Origin: Aestuariibius violaceus
Lineage (GTDB): Bacteria > Pseudomonadota > Alphaproteobacteria > Rhodobacterales > Rhodobacteraceae
Reading direction: 5' to 3'
Assembly: GCF_040779325.2 (NCBI RefSeq)
Contig: NZ_JBFONT020000004.1
Location: 286,335 to 350,334, forward strand
DNA length: 64,000 nt
A program made the translations under genes and the position numbers. Numbering within the stretch: position 1 is the first letter of the stretch; every line of letters begins with the position of its first letter. Shown here one piece after another: positions 8,633-17,300 of this stretch. The notes below the pieces were generated by a model. It searched no databases and had not been told where the DNA came from. It saw only the letters and a program-made list of their open reading frames with translations.

Positions 8633-9777
8633 CCGCGCTGAGCCGCCGCATCTCCGGACTTCTCGGCCCCATGAGACAAACCCGTCTCATGCGCATACTT
8701 CACAAGAGCCAGGAACCGGTAGAACCCGTGCATGAACTTGCCGTAGGGCATCGTCGCGAAGAAGGCGAAGACGACGCCCAAATGGATGGCTAATAGCAGG
8801 CCCATTGCCGAGGTGTGCCGCAACCCGGTCAGGATAAGCCCTGTCACCCCCAGTAGCAAAAGCATCCAGAGAAACGCCGCCCCAAGCCCCGTCGTAGACT
8901 CGCGCAACTCCGGATCGCGCTGCTTGCGGGACATCATCAACCCGATCGGCCCGACGACGATCCCGATCCCGCCCAGCACGCCGAAGACCTTCACAGGCGT
9001 CCACCACGGATAAGGCGCCTGCCAATCGAGACCGTAGTGAAAGAGCGTTCCGGTCGAGGTCGACGCGAAGCACAACAGGAAGCCATAGAAGGTGAAATGG
9101 TGCCAGAGCCGCCGCCGGTCGGTCGGCTTCTCGCTCTCGTTCATGCAACCCATGCCGCCGCCATCGAGATAGCGCATCGTGGCCGCCGCCCGCGTGGCCT
9201 CCCACAGGCCTCGCAACGTGACAGGTCCCGTCGCGGAGGCCATCCAGAATGACCGTAAGCTCATGAAGATGGCGAACAACCCGAACAGGAAGACACTCCC
9301 GAACAGCGCCACCATCGCGTTGTGCGGCATGATCCGGTAGAACGCCCCCGGCTCCGTCCCCGCGGCGAACAGCGACGCCGGGTCGGAAGCGACGACAAAT
9401 CCGATAAGGAACAGCGCGACCGACACCGCCAGCGCCAGCGCCACCCACAGCCCGTTCCGCTGGAACAGAGGCCGCGCGAAGGCGGGCCAAGCGTAGCGCT
9501 CGTAGGTTTCCTCCCGCAGCCGGGCCATCGCGTTCGGCACATCGACCTTGAAATCATGCGGCGGCGCATACTGGCAGTCGTAATAGCACGCCCCGCAATT
9601 GTGGCAGAGATTGGCGAGGTAGTCGGTGTCGCCCCCCGAAAAGACCCGCCGCAGCTCCATCGCAGGGAAGACGGCACAGAGCCCTTCGCAATAGCGGCAG
9701 GCATTGCAGATCGACATCTGCCGCGCGACTTCGGATTGCGACGACGTCGCCAACTCAGCCAGGTTCGGAGCGTTCAT
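8629..9777 (-). CDS. tcuB: TcuB-like iron-sulfur membrane oxidoreductase
   Basis: A 382-residue protein combining two cysteine clusters (CNACRYCEGLCAVFP near residue 24 and CHNCGACYYDCQYAPPH near 58), expected to bind Fe-S centres, with about six membrane helices containing histidines suited to haem ligation. In Salmonella, TcuB passes electrons from the reduced flavin of TcuA to the quinone pool; the same is expected here. The start overlaps the tcuA-like stop by four bases (ATGA), so the two are coupled, and this is the last gene of the four-gene operon. Confidence 0.88.
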   Translation of the reverse strand: MNAPNLAELATSSQSEVARQMSICNACRYCEGLCAVFPAMELRRVFSGGDTDYLANLCHNCGACYYDCQYAPPHDFKVDVPNAMARLREETYERYAWPAFARPLFQRNGLWVALALAVSVALFLIGFVVASDPASLFAAGTEPGAFYRIMPHNAMVALFGSVFLFGLFAIFMSLRSFWMASATGPVTLRGLWEATRAAATMRYLDGGGMGCMNESEKPTDRRRLWHHFTFYGFLLCFASTSTGTLFHYGLDWQAPYPWWTPVKVFGVLGGIGIVVGPIGLMMSRKQRDPELRESTTGLGAAFLWMLLLLGVTGLILTGLRHTSAMGLLLAIHLGVVFAFFATMPYGKFMHGFYRFLALVKYAHETGLSHGAEKSGDAAAQRG

Positions 9778-11192
9778 CTGGCCACCTCCTCGAGGTTACG
9801 GAGAGACTTCGCCGCCGTCTCCCCCGCGATCCGGCCGAAGACCGACCCAATGGTCATGCCGATCCCGGCAAGATAGCCGCGGCCAAGGATGTTGCCCGCC
9901 ATGATCTCTCCCGCAGCGAACAGGTTCGGGCTCGCCGTGCCGTCCTCCATCACCATCCGCGCATCGCGGTTCACCTTCACGCCCAGATAAGTGAACGTGA
10001 TCCCGGGCCGCAGCGAATAGGCATAGAAGGGCGGCGTGTCGATCGGTCGGGCCCAGTGCGATTTTGGCGGGTCCAGGCCTACTGTCGTACAGTCATCATG
10101 GATCGTGTGATCGAAGGTGCCGACGCGGCAGGCGGCGTTGAACTCCGCAATCGTCTTGCCGACGGTGGCCGGATCAAGACCGATCTTCTCCGACAGCTCC
10201 TCCAGCGTCTCCGCCTGTTCCGGCGGGAAGACGGACGGCATGAACAGGTCGATCGACTTCGCGTCGATGATGACATGGCCAATCTGATCTGGCTGATCGG
10301 CCACGAGCCGCCCCCATATCGCATAGCGCTTAGGCCAGAAGTCCTCACCCTCGTCATAGAACCGCTGCCCTTCCGCATTCAGCACGACCCCGAACGGCAC
10401 GCAGTCGAGCCGGGTGACGATCCCGCCGTCGAATTTCGGCGCCCGCCCGTCGATGGCGACGGCGTGGCATTGCTTAGGGTCGGCCACCGTCTCGACCCCG
10501 GCATCCATCAGCATCCTGAGGACGCCGCCGGTATTGTAAGGCGTGCCCCTGATCAGAAAGTTCTGTGCCGCAGGCCCCCACGCCTCTTCCAGCCAGTCCA
10601 GATTGGCCTCGAACCCGCCTGCCGCCGCAACGAAGGTCCGAGCGGAAATGTCGTAGGTGCGGCTGTTCTCGCCGTCCCAGTTCTCCTCGGCCGTCGCAGA
10701 CAGGAAGAAACCATCTTCGACCTTCACGCCGGTGATACGCGTGTCATACCGAACCTCGACCCCCGCTGACTCGGCCGTCAGATAAAGCGCGTTCAGCATC
10801 GACCGGCCACCGCCCAGGAAAAAGGCATTCGTTCGCCCCAGCGACAGCGTCCCACCCAGCGACGGCTGGAAGCGAACTCCTTGCGCCTCGAGGAAATCCC
10901 AAAGCTCCTTTGACTTCTCAAGCGTCAGCCGGGCAAGTTCCTCATCCGTGTCGCCGCCCGTCACCCGCAGCAGATCATCCATAAACTCGTCGACTGGATA
11001 AGGACCGGTCAGGATGCCGTTGCCTTCGTCATGGGCGACCCGACAGTTCCGGGTATGACGTGTATTCCCGCCTCGCCAGACCTTAGGCGCGGCTTCCAGA
11101 ACGCAGACCCGCGCGCCCTCTTTCGCCGCTGCAATCGCCGCGCAAAGGGCGGCATTGCCTCCGCCGGCCACCATTACGTCATAGTCGCTCAT
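9774..11192 (-). CDS. tcuA: TcuA-like FAD tricarballylate dehydrogenase
   Basis: A 472-residue flavoprotein of the fumarate reductase/succinate dehydrogenase family. The dinucleotide-binding motif GGGNAALCAAIAA is at residues ~10-22, GGNTRHTRN follows near 42, and the C-terminal FAD signature NLFAAGEIMAGNILGRGYLAG is near 430. GGNTRHTRNCR and length match TcuA, which oxidises tricarballylate (propane-1,2,3-tricarboxylate) to cis-aconitate. It overlaps the ALDH gene upstream and the TcuB-like gene downstream by 4 nt each. Other members of the family act on related acids, so the exact substrate is not proven by sequence. Confidence 0.87.
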   Translation of the reverse strand: MSDYDVMVAGGGNAALCAAIAAAKEGARVCVLEAAPKVWRGGNTRHTRNCRVAHDEGNGILTGPYPVDEFMDDLLRVTGGDTDEELARLTLEKSKELWDFLEAQGVRFQPSLGGTLSLGRTNAFFLGGGRSMLNALYLTAESAGVEVRYDTRITGVKVEDGFFLSATAEENWDGENSRTYDISARTFVAAAGGFEANLDWLEEAWGPAAQNFLIRGTPYNTGGVLRMLMDAGVETVADPKQCHAVAIDGRAPKFDGGIVTRLDCVPFGVVLNAEGQRFYDEGEDFWPKRYAIWGRLVADQPDQIGHVIIDAKSIDLFMPSVFPPEQAETLEELSEKIGLDPATVGKTIAEFNAACRVGTFDHTIHDDCTTVGLDPPKSHWARPIDTPPFYAYSLRPGITFTYLGVKVNRDARMVMEDGTASPNLFAAGEIMAGNILGRGYLAGIGMTIGSVFGRIAGETAAKSLRNLEEVAR

Positions 11193-12601
11193 CCCGACAG
11201 CCCAGAGAAGGTGATCAATCGCTCCTCGCTCATCTCCCGAACGGCGTATTTCGGACCCTCATGACCGAACCCGCTCGCCTTCACGCCGCCATAGGGCATC
11301 AGGTCCACGCGCGAGGACGACGTCTCGTTGATATGCACGCCGCCGACGCGCAACCGCCTTGCCGCGGCAAAAGCCGTATCGATGTCCGATGTGAACAGGC
11401 CTGTCGCAAGACCATAGAGCGTACCGTTGATCCGCGAGATCGCCTCTTCCAGATCTTCGATCGGCACCAGACAGGCGACCGGCCCGAAGATCTCCTCAGT
11501 CAGAGCCCGGCTGTCATCGGCGGGCCGTTCAATCACGGTCGGAGAGAGAACCGCCCCCTCGCGCGCCCCACCCGTTAGGACAGTCTCCCCGCCAAGCATC
11601 CCTTCGACGCGCTCCGCCGCCGCGACCGAGATCATCGGCCCGACATCCGTGCCGGCCTCAGCCGGATCCCCTGCAACCAGCCGCCCGACGCCATCCACAT
11701 ATCGCTCCCGCACCTCGTCGTAGACCGACCGCTCCACCAGGAGCATCTGGATCGAGGTGCAGACCTGACCCGCCTTGCGGAACGAGGCGCCCACGCATTT
11801 CGGTATCGCCATATCCAAATCGGCATCGGCCATGATGATTGTGCCGGCGATCGACCCAAGCTCCATCTGGGTCCGCCGCAAACCTGCCTTCGCATGGATC
11901 GAGGCCCCGGCCGCCGTCGACCCCGTGAAAGCATAGAAGCCCGGGCGCTGGTCGGCCAACAGCGCCTCCGCGACAGGCGGGCCGCCATGCAGAACCGCCA
12001 GCCCGCCGGGCGGGCACCCGGCCTCGGCAAAAAGGCTGGCCAGCAGGTTGGCGACCAGCGGCGTCTTCTCGGACGGTTTGAGGATAACCGCGTTCCCTGC
12101 CGCGAAAGCAGGCCCGATCTTGTGGCAGACGGTGTTGAGCGGGGCGTTGAACGGCGTGATCGCCACCACCACACCGACCGGAACCCGCATCGTGAAGCCC
12201 ATCCGCCCGGCCCCGCCCGGCGCGCCATCGAACGGGACAACCTCTCCACCGATGCGCTTGGCTTCCTCCGCGGACAGAGCGAGCGTTTCGATGGCGCGCG
12301 CCACCTCGCCTTCCGCATCGCGCAAGGGAAACCCAGCCTCGGCGACAAGCAGATCCCTGAATGCCTCGCGCCGCGCCGCCAACCGGTCACGCACCCTGCG
12401 CAGGATCTCCGCCCGGCGATACCCGGCCGTCGGTTGGTACGAGGCGGCAAGCGACAGCGCCCGCTCTGCCACATCAGGCGTCGCGACGGACACGCTGGCC
12501 AGGGCTTTCAGCCGGAACTTGTCCTCGACCGCAAGCGCATCCCGCGTGTCCACGAAGTGACTGCCGACAAAGCAGCCCGTGAGGTACTCCTTGCCCGCCA
12601 T
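11189..12601 (-). CDS. NAD(P)-dependent aldehyde dehydrogenase family protein
   Basis: A 470-residue ALDH-superfamily enzyme. It has the ITPFNAPLN block, KPSEKTPLVANLL cofactor-binding segment, FTGSTAAG, a general-base glutamate in QMELGS near residue 250, and the nucleophilic cysteine in RKAGQVCTS near 285. The ELGG context of classical ALDHs is altered to ELGS. The ATG at 12601 lies 2 nt after the stop of the TPP enzyme, and the stop overlaps the tcuA-like start. The likely partnership is that the TPP enzyme decarboxylates a 2-oxo acid and this enzyme oxidises the aldehyde; that pairing is inferred from gene order. Confidence 0.88.
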   Translation of the reverse strand: MAGKEYLTGCFVGSHFVDTRDALAVEDKFRLKALASVSVATPDVAERALSLAASYQPTAGYRRAEILRRVRDRLAARREAFRDLLVAEAGFPLRDAEGEVARAIETLALSAEEAKRIGGEVVPFDGAPGGAGRMGFTMRVPVGVVVAITPFNAPLNTVCHKIGPAFAAGNAVILKPSEKTPLVANLLASLFAEAGCPPGGLAVLHGGPPVAEALLADQRPGFYAFTGSTAAGASIHAKAGLRRTQMELGSIAGTIIMADADLDMAIPKCVGASFRKAGQVCTSIQMLLVERSVYDEVRERYVDGVGRLVAGDPAEAGTDVGPMISVAAAERVEGMLGGETVLTGGAREGAVLSPTVIERPADDSRALTEEIFGPVACLVPIEDLEEAISRINGTLYGLATGLFTSDIDTAFAAARRLRVGGVHINETSSSRVDLMPYGGVKASGFGHEGPKYAVREMSEERLITFSGLSG

Positions 12602-12603
12602 CC

Positions 12604-14202
12604 TCAGAACTGCTCGCGGTATTGGGCCGGGTCGATCACCGCCCCGATGACAAGCGGCGTGCCGTCCGTCTTGGCTGACAAGGCATCGGCAAGGGCGGTC
12701 TCTGTCTCCACCTTCACGCCGTTGCACCCCATGCTCCCGGCCAAGGCCACGATGTTGGTCTCCTCGATGACCGTCCCGGTCGAGGGGTATTGCCGGGCCA
12801 TCTGCTTCAGCTCGATCCGGTTGAGCGAATTGTCGAGGAAGACCACAACCTTCAGCCCCAGCTGCATCGACGCGGCAAGCCGAAGCTCGCTCTGCACCAT
12901 GGCGAGGCCACCGTCGCCGGTGAAACAGACAACCTCGCGGTCCGGGTGCAGCATCTTGGCGACAATGGCGGCAGGCAAGGAAAACCCCATGGATGACAGC
13001 CCGTTCGTCATCAGCAGATGACGCGGGCCGCCCGGCCGCCACCCCTGCCCGACCAGCAGCTTGTGGCTCCCCACATCTGTCGTGACGATGGCATCCCCGG
13101 CAACGCTCTGCCCGGCCACTGCAATGACATCGGACGGGTTCAGAACGCCACTGACCCGCCCGCTGGAAAACGCCGCCGCAAGCTGCTCCCGATGTTCGGT
13201 CAACCTTGCGCTGCCCCACCCGTCTGACGCGCTCACCTGATCGGCCAGCGCGGACAGGATCTGCGGGATGGGTCCGACCACCTCGGTCTCGGCCGCATAG
13301 ATCTGATCGGTGTTCGGCACCTCGTCGATATGGATGACGGGGCTGTCCACACTCCACGGCTTGATCAGCTCCACCGCGTCGAACCCCGCACAGAGGATCA
13401 GGTCCGACTGCTTCAGCAGATCCCACATGATCGCGTTGCACGCCATGTCCAGCGTGCCCGCGAACAGCGGATGGTCCTCAGCCACCGTCCCTTTCGCCAT
13501 GGGGGAACTGACGATCGCCGCCCCAATCCGCTCGGCCATGGTGACGATCGCCTCGCCCGCGTCGTTCTGCATCGCCGAGATGCCGTAAAGGATCAGCGGT
13601 CGCTTCGCCGCCCCGATCTGCGCGGCGGAATCGCCCAGGGCATCCGACCAGACCTGCGCCCCCGCTGCGACATGCGTGACCGGCGGCAGGGTGATCCGGT
13701 CGTCCGAGGCGTCCGCGCCCACCACATCGGCCGGTGTCGACAGATGCACCGGCCCCGGAAGCGGGGCCAGCGCCACCCGGTGGGCTTTGCGCATGACGTG
13801 GCCTACGGTGTGCGGCGCCACATCGGCCACATACTTCGCGACGGGAGAGAAGATCGCATGTTGATCCACCACTTGATGGGTGAATGTCGGCAGCCGCTTG
13901 GTATCGATCTGCCCGGAAATCGCGATCATCGGCGTGCGGTCGAGATACGCATTCGCCACCGCATTGACGAGGTTCGTCGACCCCGGCCCAAGCGTGCTCA
14001 GCGCAACACCGGGCTTGCCGGTCAGCATTCCGTAAGCCTCTGCCATCAGACCGGCGGTGCCTTCGCGCCGGGCGAGAACGAAATCGATTCCCACCTTCCG
14101 GCACCCTTCGAGGAACTCGACCGACGGATCGCCGGGATACCCGAAAACCGGCCCGATCCCGGCCTCCTTGAGATAGGTGGCCATCACTTCGGACACGTTC
14201 AT
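12604..14202 (-). CDS. Thiamine-diphosphate-dependent enzyme, acetolactate synthase / 2-oxoacid decarboxylase type
   Basis: A 532-residue protein with the three-domain layout of the acetolactate synthase/benzoylformate decarboxylase superfamily: N-terminal PYR domain with the cofactor-activating glutamate in RREGTAG near residue 45, a middle Rossmann-like domain, and a C-terminal PP domain with the thiamine-diphosphate motif GDGGLAMVQ...DNSLN near 425-455. It is the first gene of the operon and starts 90 bp from the divergent GntR gene, with GGGAGG 5 nt before ATG 14202. It cannot be assigned to a specific reaction; the adjacent ALDH suggests decarboxylation to an aldehyde. Sulfoacetaldehyde or acetolactate chemistry cannot be excluded. 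Confidence 0.85.
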   Translation of the reverse strand: MNVSEVMATYLKEAGIGPVFGYPGDPSVEFLEGCRKVGIDFVLARREGTAGLMAEAYGMLTGKPGVALSTLGPGSTNLVNAVANAYLDRTPMIAISGQIDTKRLPTFTHQVVDQHAIFSPVAKYVADVAPHTVGHVMRKAHRVALAPLPGPVHLSTPADVVGADASDDRITLPPVTHVAAGAQVWSDALGDSAAQIGAAKRPLILYGISAMQNDAGEAIVTMAERIGAAIVSSPMAKGTVAEDHPLFAGTLDMACNAIMWDLLKQSDLILCAGFDAVELIKPWSVDSPVIHIDEVPNTDQIYAAETEVVGPIPQILSALADQVSASDGWGSARLTEHREQLAAAFSSGRVSGVLNPSDVIAVAGQSVAGDAIVTTDVGSHKLLVGQGWRPGGPRHLLMTNGLSSMGFSLPAAIVAKMLHPDREVVCFTGDGGLAMVQSELRLAASMQLGLKVVVFLDNSLNRIELKQMARQYPSTGTVIEETNIVALAGSMGCNGVKVETETALADALSAKTDGTPLVIGAVIDPAQYREQF

Positions 14203-14291
14203 TTCTTCCTCCCTCGCGCGGCCAGTTCCACAATTGTATACACTTGTATTTTATTGGGCACAATAAAGAACGGCAGATCAGGACCCGCACG
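14203..14291. promoter_or_regulatory. Divergent promoter/operator region with a GntR-type palindrome
   Basis: An AT-rich island of 89 bp between the TPP-enzyme gene (minus) and a GntR regulator (plus). It contains the perfect palindrome TGTATACA at 14235-14242, inside AATTGTATACACTTG; TGTATACA-type cores are known operators of FCD-domain GntR proteins. The adjacent regulator is therefore the likely ligand-responsive repressor of both directions. Confidence 0.6.
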
Positions 14292-14936
14292 ATGAGCGAC
14301 ACCAAACTCTCCGCAACCGAGGCGTATCAGCGGCTCCACGCCTCGATCATCGATGGCGAGCTCAAGCCCGGCACCCGCCTGCGCGAAAGCGAGCTGGCCG
14401 AGCAATTCGGGCTGTCGCGCACGCCTGTTCGCGAGGCACTGCGGCGGCTGGAAAGCGCAGGCCTTGTGGTCCACGAGGCCAATAAGGGCGCGATCGTCCG
14501 GCAACTCGACTACCAGTCCGCCAACGAGCTCTACCTGATGCGCGAGGTGCTGGAGGGGACGGCGGCGGGCCTCGCCGCGCTCCATATCTCGCAACCCGAA
14601 CTGGACGCCGCCTACGACATCCTCGCCGAGGAAGAGCGCGCCGGGGACGACGGCAAGGAAGCCTCGCGGCTCAACAAGATCTTCCACCAGGCAATCTACA
14701 ATGGCGCCCATAACCGCTATCTGCTGGAAATCCTCGACGGCCTCTCCGTCTCGATGGCGCTTCTCGGGCAATCGACGCTGGCAGAGGAAGATCGCCGCTC
14801 GACCGCCCTGAAAGAGCATCGCGGGATCCTCGACGCGATCGGCCGGCGGGATCAGGCAGAGGCCGACGCGCTTGCCCGGGCGCATATCCGGGCGGCCCAT
14901 CGCATCCGGCTCAAGATGATCCTGACCGACGAGTGA
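14292..14936 (+). CDS. GntR-family (FadR/FCD subfamily) transcriptional regulator
   Basis: A 214-residue regulator. The N-terminal winged helix shows LRESELAEQFGLSRTPVREALRRLE (as two adjoining blocks) near residues 33-57, the GntR hallmark. The C-terminal all-helical FCD domain carries metal/ligand histidines around NKIFHQAIY and near the end (ARAHIRAAHRI). The start at ATG 14292 gives MSDTKLSATEAYQRLH; an upstream ATG at 14244 would begin inside the promoter region. Divergent from the TPP-ALDH-TcuA-TcuB operon, it is the probable local repressor, responding to a small carboxylate. Confidence 0.9.
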   Translation: MSDTKLSATEAYQRLHASIIDGELKPGTRLRESELAEQFGLSRTPVREALRRLESAGLVVHEANKGAIVRQLDYQSANELYLMREVLEGTAAGLAALHISQPELDAAYDILAEEERAGDDGKEASRLNKIFHQAIYNGAHNRYLLEILDGLSVSMALLGQSTLAEEDRRSTALKEHRGILDAIGRRDQAEADALARAHIRAAHRIRLKMILTDE

Positions 14937-15587
14937 TCACTGCCGCAGCATCTTCAGCCCCTGCGTGACGTCCAAGCGGATCGACAGCTTCAGGCTCGGC
15001 TCGTCGCCCGCGCGGAGCGCCGCGATGATCATCCGGTGATGCTGCGGGGCTGCAGTCCGGCGCAGTCGGTCATAGAGCGCACGCATCGTCGGGCCGAGTT
15101 GCAACCAGACCGTCTCGGTCAGTGCCAAAGTGGCCGGCGACTGCGCCCGCAGATAGAGAGTCCGGTGAAAGTCGAGATTGCCGCGGATATAACCCGTGAT
15201 GTCCTGTCGCGCGACGGATTGCGCGATCGTCGCATCTATCGCCTCAAGCCGGTCGATCAGCGCGAAATGCGCACGGGGCAGCGCCCGCGCGGCCAGTTCG
15301 GGCTCCAGAAGCGCCCGCAGCGCCGCCAGTTCCTCGATCCGGTCGTTCGATAATTCCGGCGTCGACACCCGCCCCGAGGACGACAGCGACAGCGCTCCCT
15401 CCGCCACGAGCCGCCGCGCGGCCTCCCGCGCGGGCGTCATCGACACATCGAAAGACGCTGCAATCCCGCGGATCGTCAGTGCCGCCCCCGGTGCCAGCTC
15501 TCCGTGCATGATCCGGTTGCGCAGCGCCCGGTAGATCCGGTCATGGGCGGTTTTTGTGGGCGCAGTGTTCGAGGCGGACGAGAGCAT
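14937..15587 (-). CDS. GntR-family transcriptional regulator (second)
   Basis: A 216-residue FCD-type GntR regulator with the winged-helix motif FDVSMTPAREAARRL near residues 50-64 and a helical effector domain. Its stop abuts the stop of the other GntR gene with no spacer, so the pair is convergent. The ATG at 15587 is 3 nt from the metallopeptidase stop, suggesting cotranscription with that gene. Its target is not evident from the sequence. Confidence 0.88.
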   Translation of the reverse strand: MLSSASNTAPTKTAHDRIYRALRNRIMHGELAPGAALTIRGIAASFDVSMTPAREAARRLVAEGALSLSSSGRVSTPELSNDRIEELAALRALLEPELAARALPRAHFALIDRLEAIDATIAQSVARQDITGYIRGNLDFHRTLYLRAQSPATLALTETVWLQLGPTMRALYDRLRRTAAPQHHRMIIAALRAGDEPSLKLSIRLDVTQGLKMLRQ

Positions 15588-15590
15588 CCC

Positions 15591-16292
15591 TCACGCCACC
15601 GGCACAGGGTCGAAGCGATACCGGTGAAGCGACGCCCCGTTGTCCCGCAGCCAGGTGCGGTGCGTGCCATAACTCGGGCAGATCTCGCCCACGAGCGCCC
15701 AGAACGCAGGCGAATGATCGAGGTGGACCAGATGCGCTACTTCGTGCGCGGCGACGTAATCCAGCACCTCTGGCGGCGCCATGATCAGGCGCCAGGAATA
15801 CATCAGCCGCCCGTCCGACGAACACGATCCCCAACGGGACCGCGTGTCGCGCAGCGCGATCTGGCGAAAGTCCTGCCCGACGCGCGCGGCATATTTGTCC
15901 GAGGCGGCGGCGAGCCGCTCTCTTGCCAGCGCCTTCAGGAATGCCTTGACCGATGCCGGCACGGCCCGGCTTGCCGGAACGCGCAGAACATCGCCCTCCA
16001 GCCGCGTGCGGCGCTCAGGACCGGTTTCGACACGGATCTCGCGTCCCTCGAACAGAACCGTCGCACCGCCCGCGACAGGGCTGGGCGGCTGCTGACCCTG
16101 CAATGTCCGTCGCAGCCACGCCTCCCGCTCCGCCGCGAATTTCTGCGCCATCCGCTGGTCGACCCGTTCGGGGATCGTCATGGTCACCTTCCCGTCCAGG
16201 CTCGACACTCGCAGCGACAACCGCCGCGACCGCCGCGACCGCCGCAGCGTGATCTCGATCGGGGGCTTGCCAGGCAGGACGAGACGTCCCAT
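15591..16292 (-). CDS. YgjP-like (DUF45) zinc metallopeptidase
   Basis: A 233-residue protein of the M48-related YgjP/DUF45 family, found widely and of unknown substrate. The zinc-binding site is HEVAHLVHLDH near residue 185, with HEVAH as HExxH and the third ligand downstream (HSPAFW). An upstream RSRWGSCSSDGRL block is also characteristic. The start at 16292 gives the usual MGRLVLPGKPPIEITLRRS beginning. It is divergent from the FYDLN protein gene across 116 bp. Confidence 0.88.
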   Translation of the reverse strand: MGRLVLPGKPPIEITLRRSRRSRRLSLRVSSLDGKVTMTIPERVDQRMAQKFAAEREAWLRRTLQGQQPPSPVAGGATVLFEGREIRVETGPERRTRLEGDVLRVPASRAVPASVKAFLKALARERLAAASDKYAARVGQDFRQIALRDTRSRWGSCSSDGRLMYSWRLIMAPPEVLDYVAAHEVAHLVHLDHSPAFWALVGEICPSYGTHRTWLRDNGASLHRYRFDPVPVA

Positions 16293-16408
16293 ATCGCGCT
16301 CCTCAAGACGACCCGTGCCATCATCGCCTCAGAGGGCTTTGACACGGCCTATCGCATATGGCAGGGGACGCCGATCCGCTGCAAGACGCCCGAGAGAGGA
16401 AGACACCG

Positions 16409-16741
16409 ATGCCCAAGGAAGAATGGGGAACCAAACGGGTTTGCCCGACCACGGGAAAACGTTTCTACGACCTGAACGCCAACCCCATCGTCAGCCCCTA
16501 TACCGGCGAGGCGGTGGAAATCGATACCGTCAAGAGCCGCACCATGGTCGCCGACGCAGAGGATGCGCAGACCAAGAAGCTGCGCGACAAGGAGGAGGAG
16601 GACGACGAACTGGTCCTGGACGATGACGACGACGATTCGGACGTCGATCTGGGCGATGACGTTCTCGAGGAAGACGACGACGACGATGACGTCTCGCTCG
16701 ACGATATCGCCGATGTCGCCTCTGACGGGGACGACGACTGA
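16409..16741 (+). CDS. TIGR02300 / FYDLN-acid domain protein
   Basis: A 110-residue protein with a conserved N-terminus (MPKEEWGTKRVCP, then GKRFYDLN and SPYTGE) followed by a long run of aspartate and glutamate (residues ~65-110). The N-terminal CP..GK block resembles a small zinc-ribbon half. Function is unknown; the family is typical of alphaproteobacteria. The ATG at 16409 is preferred over 16358 because it restores the family N-terminus and follows GAGAGGAAG. It precedes tRNA-Ala, as often seen in this group. Confidence 0.9.
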   Translation: MPKEEWGTKRVCPTTGKRFYDLNANPIVSPYTGEAVEIDTVKSRTMVADAEDAQTKKLRDKEEEDDELVLDDDDDDSDVDLGDDVLEEDDDDDDVSLDDIADVASDGDDD

Positions 16742-16747
16742 CCCGAC

Positions 16748-16778
16748 GCGAAACGGCCTTTTTCCGCTTGCGTTTCGC
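16748..16778 (+). terminator. Possible hairpin after the FYDLN gene
   Basis: An 8-bp perfect inverted repeat (GCGAAACG at 16748-16755, CGTTTCGC at 16771-16778) surrounds a loop containing TTTTT. The U-run lies in the loop rather than after the stem, so termination is uncertain; a cruciform or processing site is equally possible. Confidence 0.3.
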
Positions 16779-16822
16779 ATCCTTCGCAGAATACACACCG
16801 GCGCACGGCAGTTCGCCGGTAC

Positions 16823-16898
<76 letters not shown>

Positions 16899-17300
16899 GA
16901 TCCAAATACTCCAGGCTAATCCTTGTTTTGGCATTACGCCATTCGCCGAATCATCGGCAAAAGTCCTGAATTGCGCGCCTATGGAGGCTTTTTGTCCTGA
17001 TGAGAGGATGCTCCGACTGCCTTTGAGAGCGCTGCATCAATTGAGATAGGCGCCGGTTGGTGACCCGCCGGGAATGTCCTGGTGCCAGTATTTCAAAGAC
17101 CCTGCGCCCAAGGATGCTAGCTGAAACTTTCAGGAGCAAAGTGTCTCCCACTCTCCATTGGCCGTCCTTCGGACATAAACAAAGTAAATCAGCGCTTAAC
17201 CAATCCTTCAGACTTCCCTCTTACCGCTCAGGTTGGGCGGTCGTTGCGCTTGCTGGTTTGGTGACGACCGCTTGGTGAACGAGTGGCGGAGGATAAGTGC
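16899..17300. other. Intergenic, upstream of the capsule operon
   Basis: About 400 bp of lower-GC DNA than the flanks, between tRNA-Ala and the nucleotide-sugar dehydrogenase. No domain-bearing frame is visible. It presumably holds the promoter of the capsule operon, although no clear -35/-10 pair stands out. GGAGG at 17288-17292 is the ribosome site of the next gene. Confidence 0.45.

Noticed and set aside
17057..17278. 73-codon frame upstream of the capsule operon
   Set aside because: Composition is not protein-like, there is no ribosome site, and it lies in the expected promoter region.
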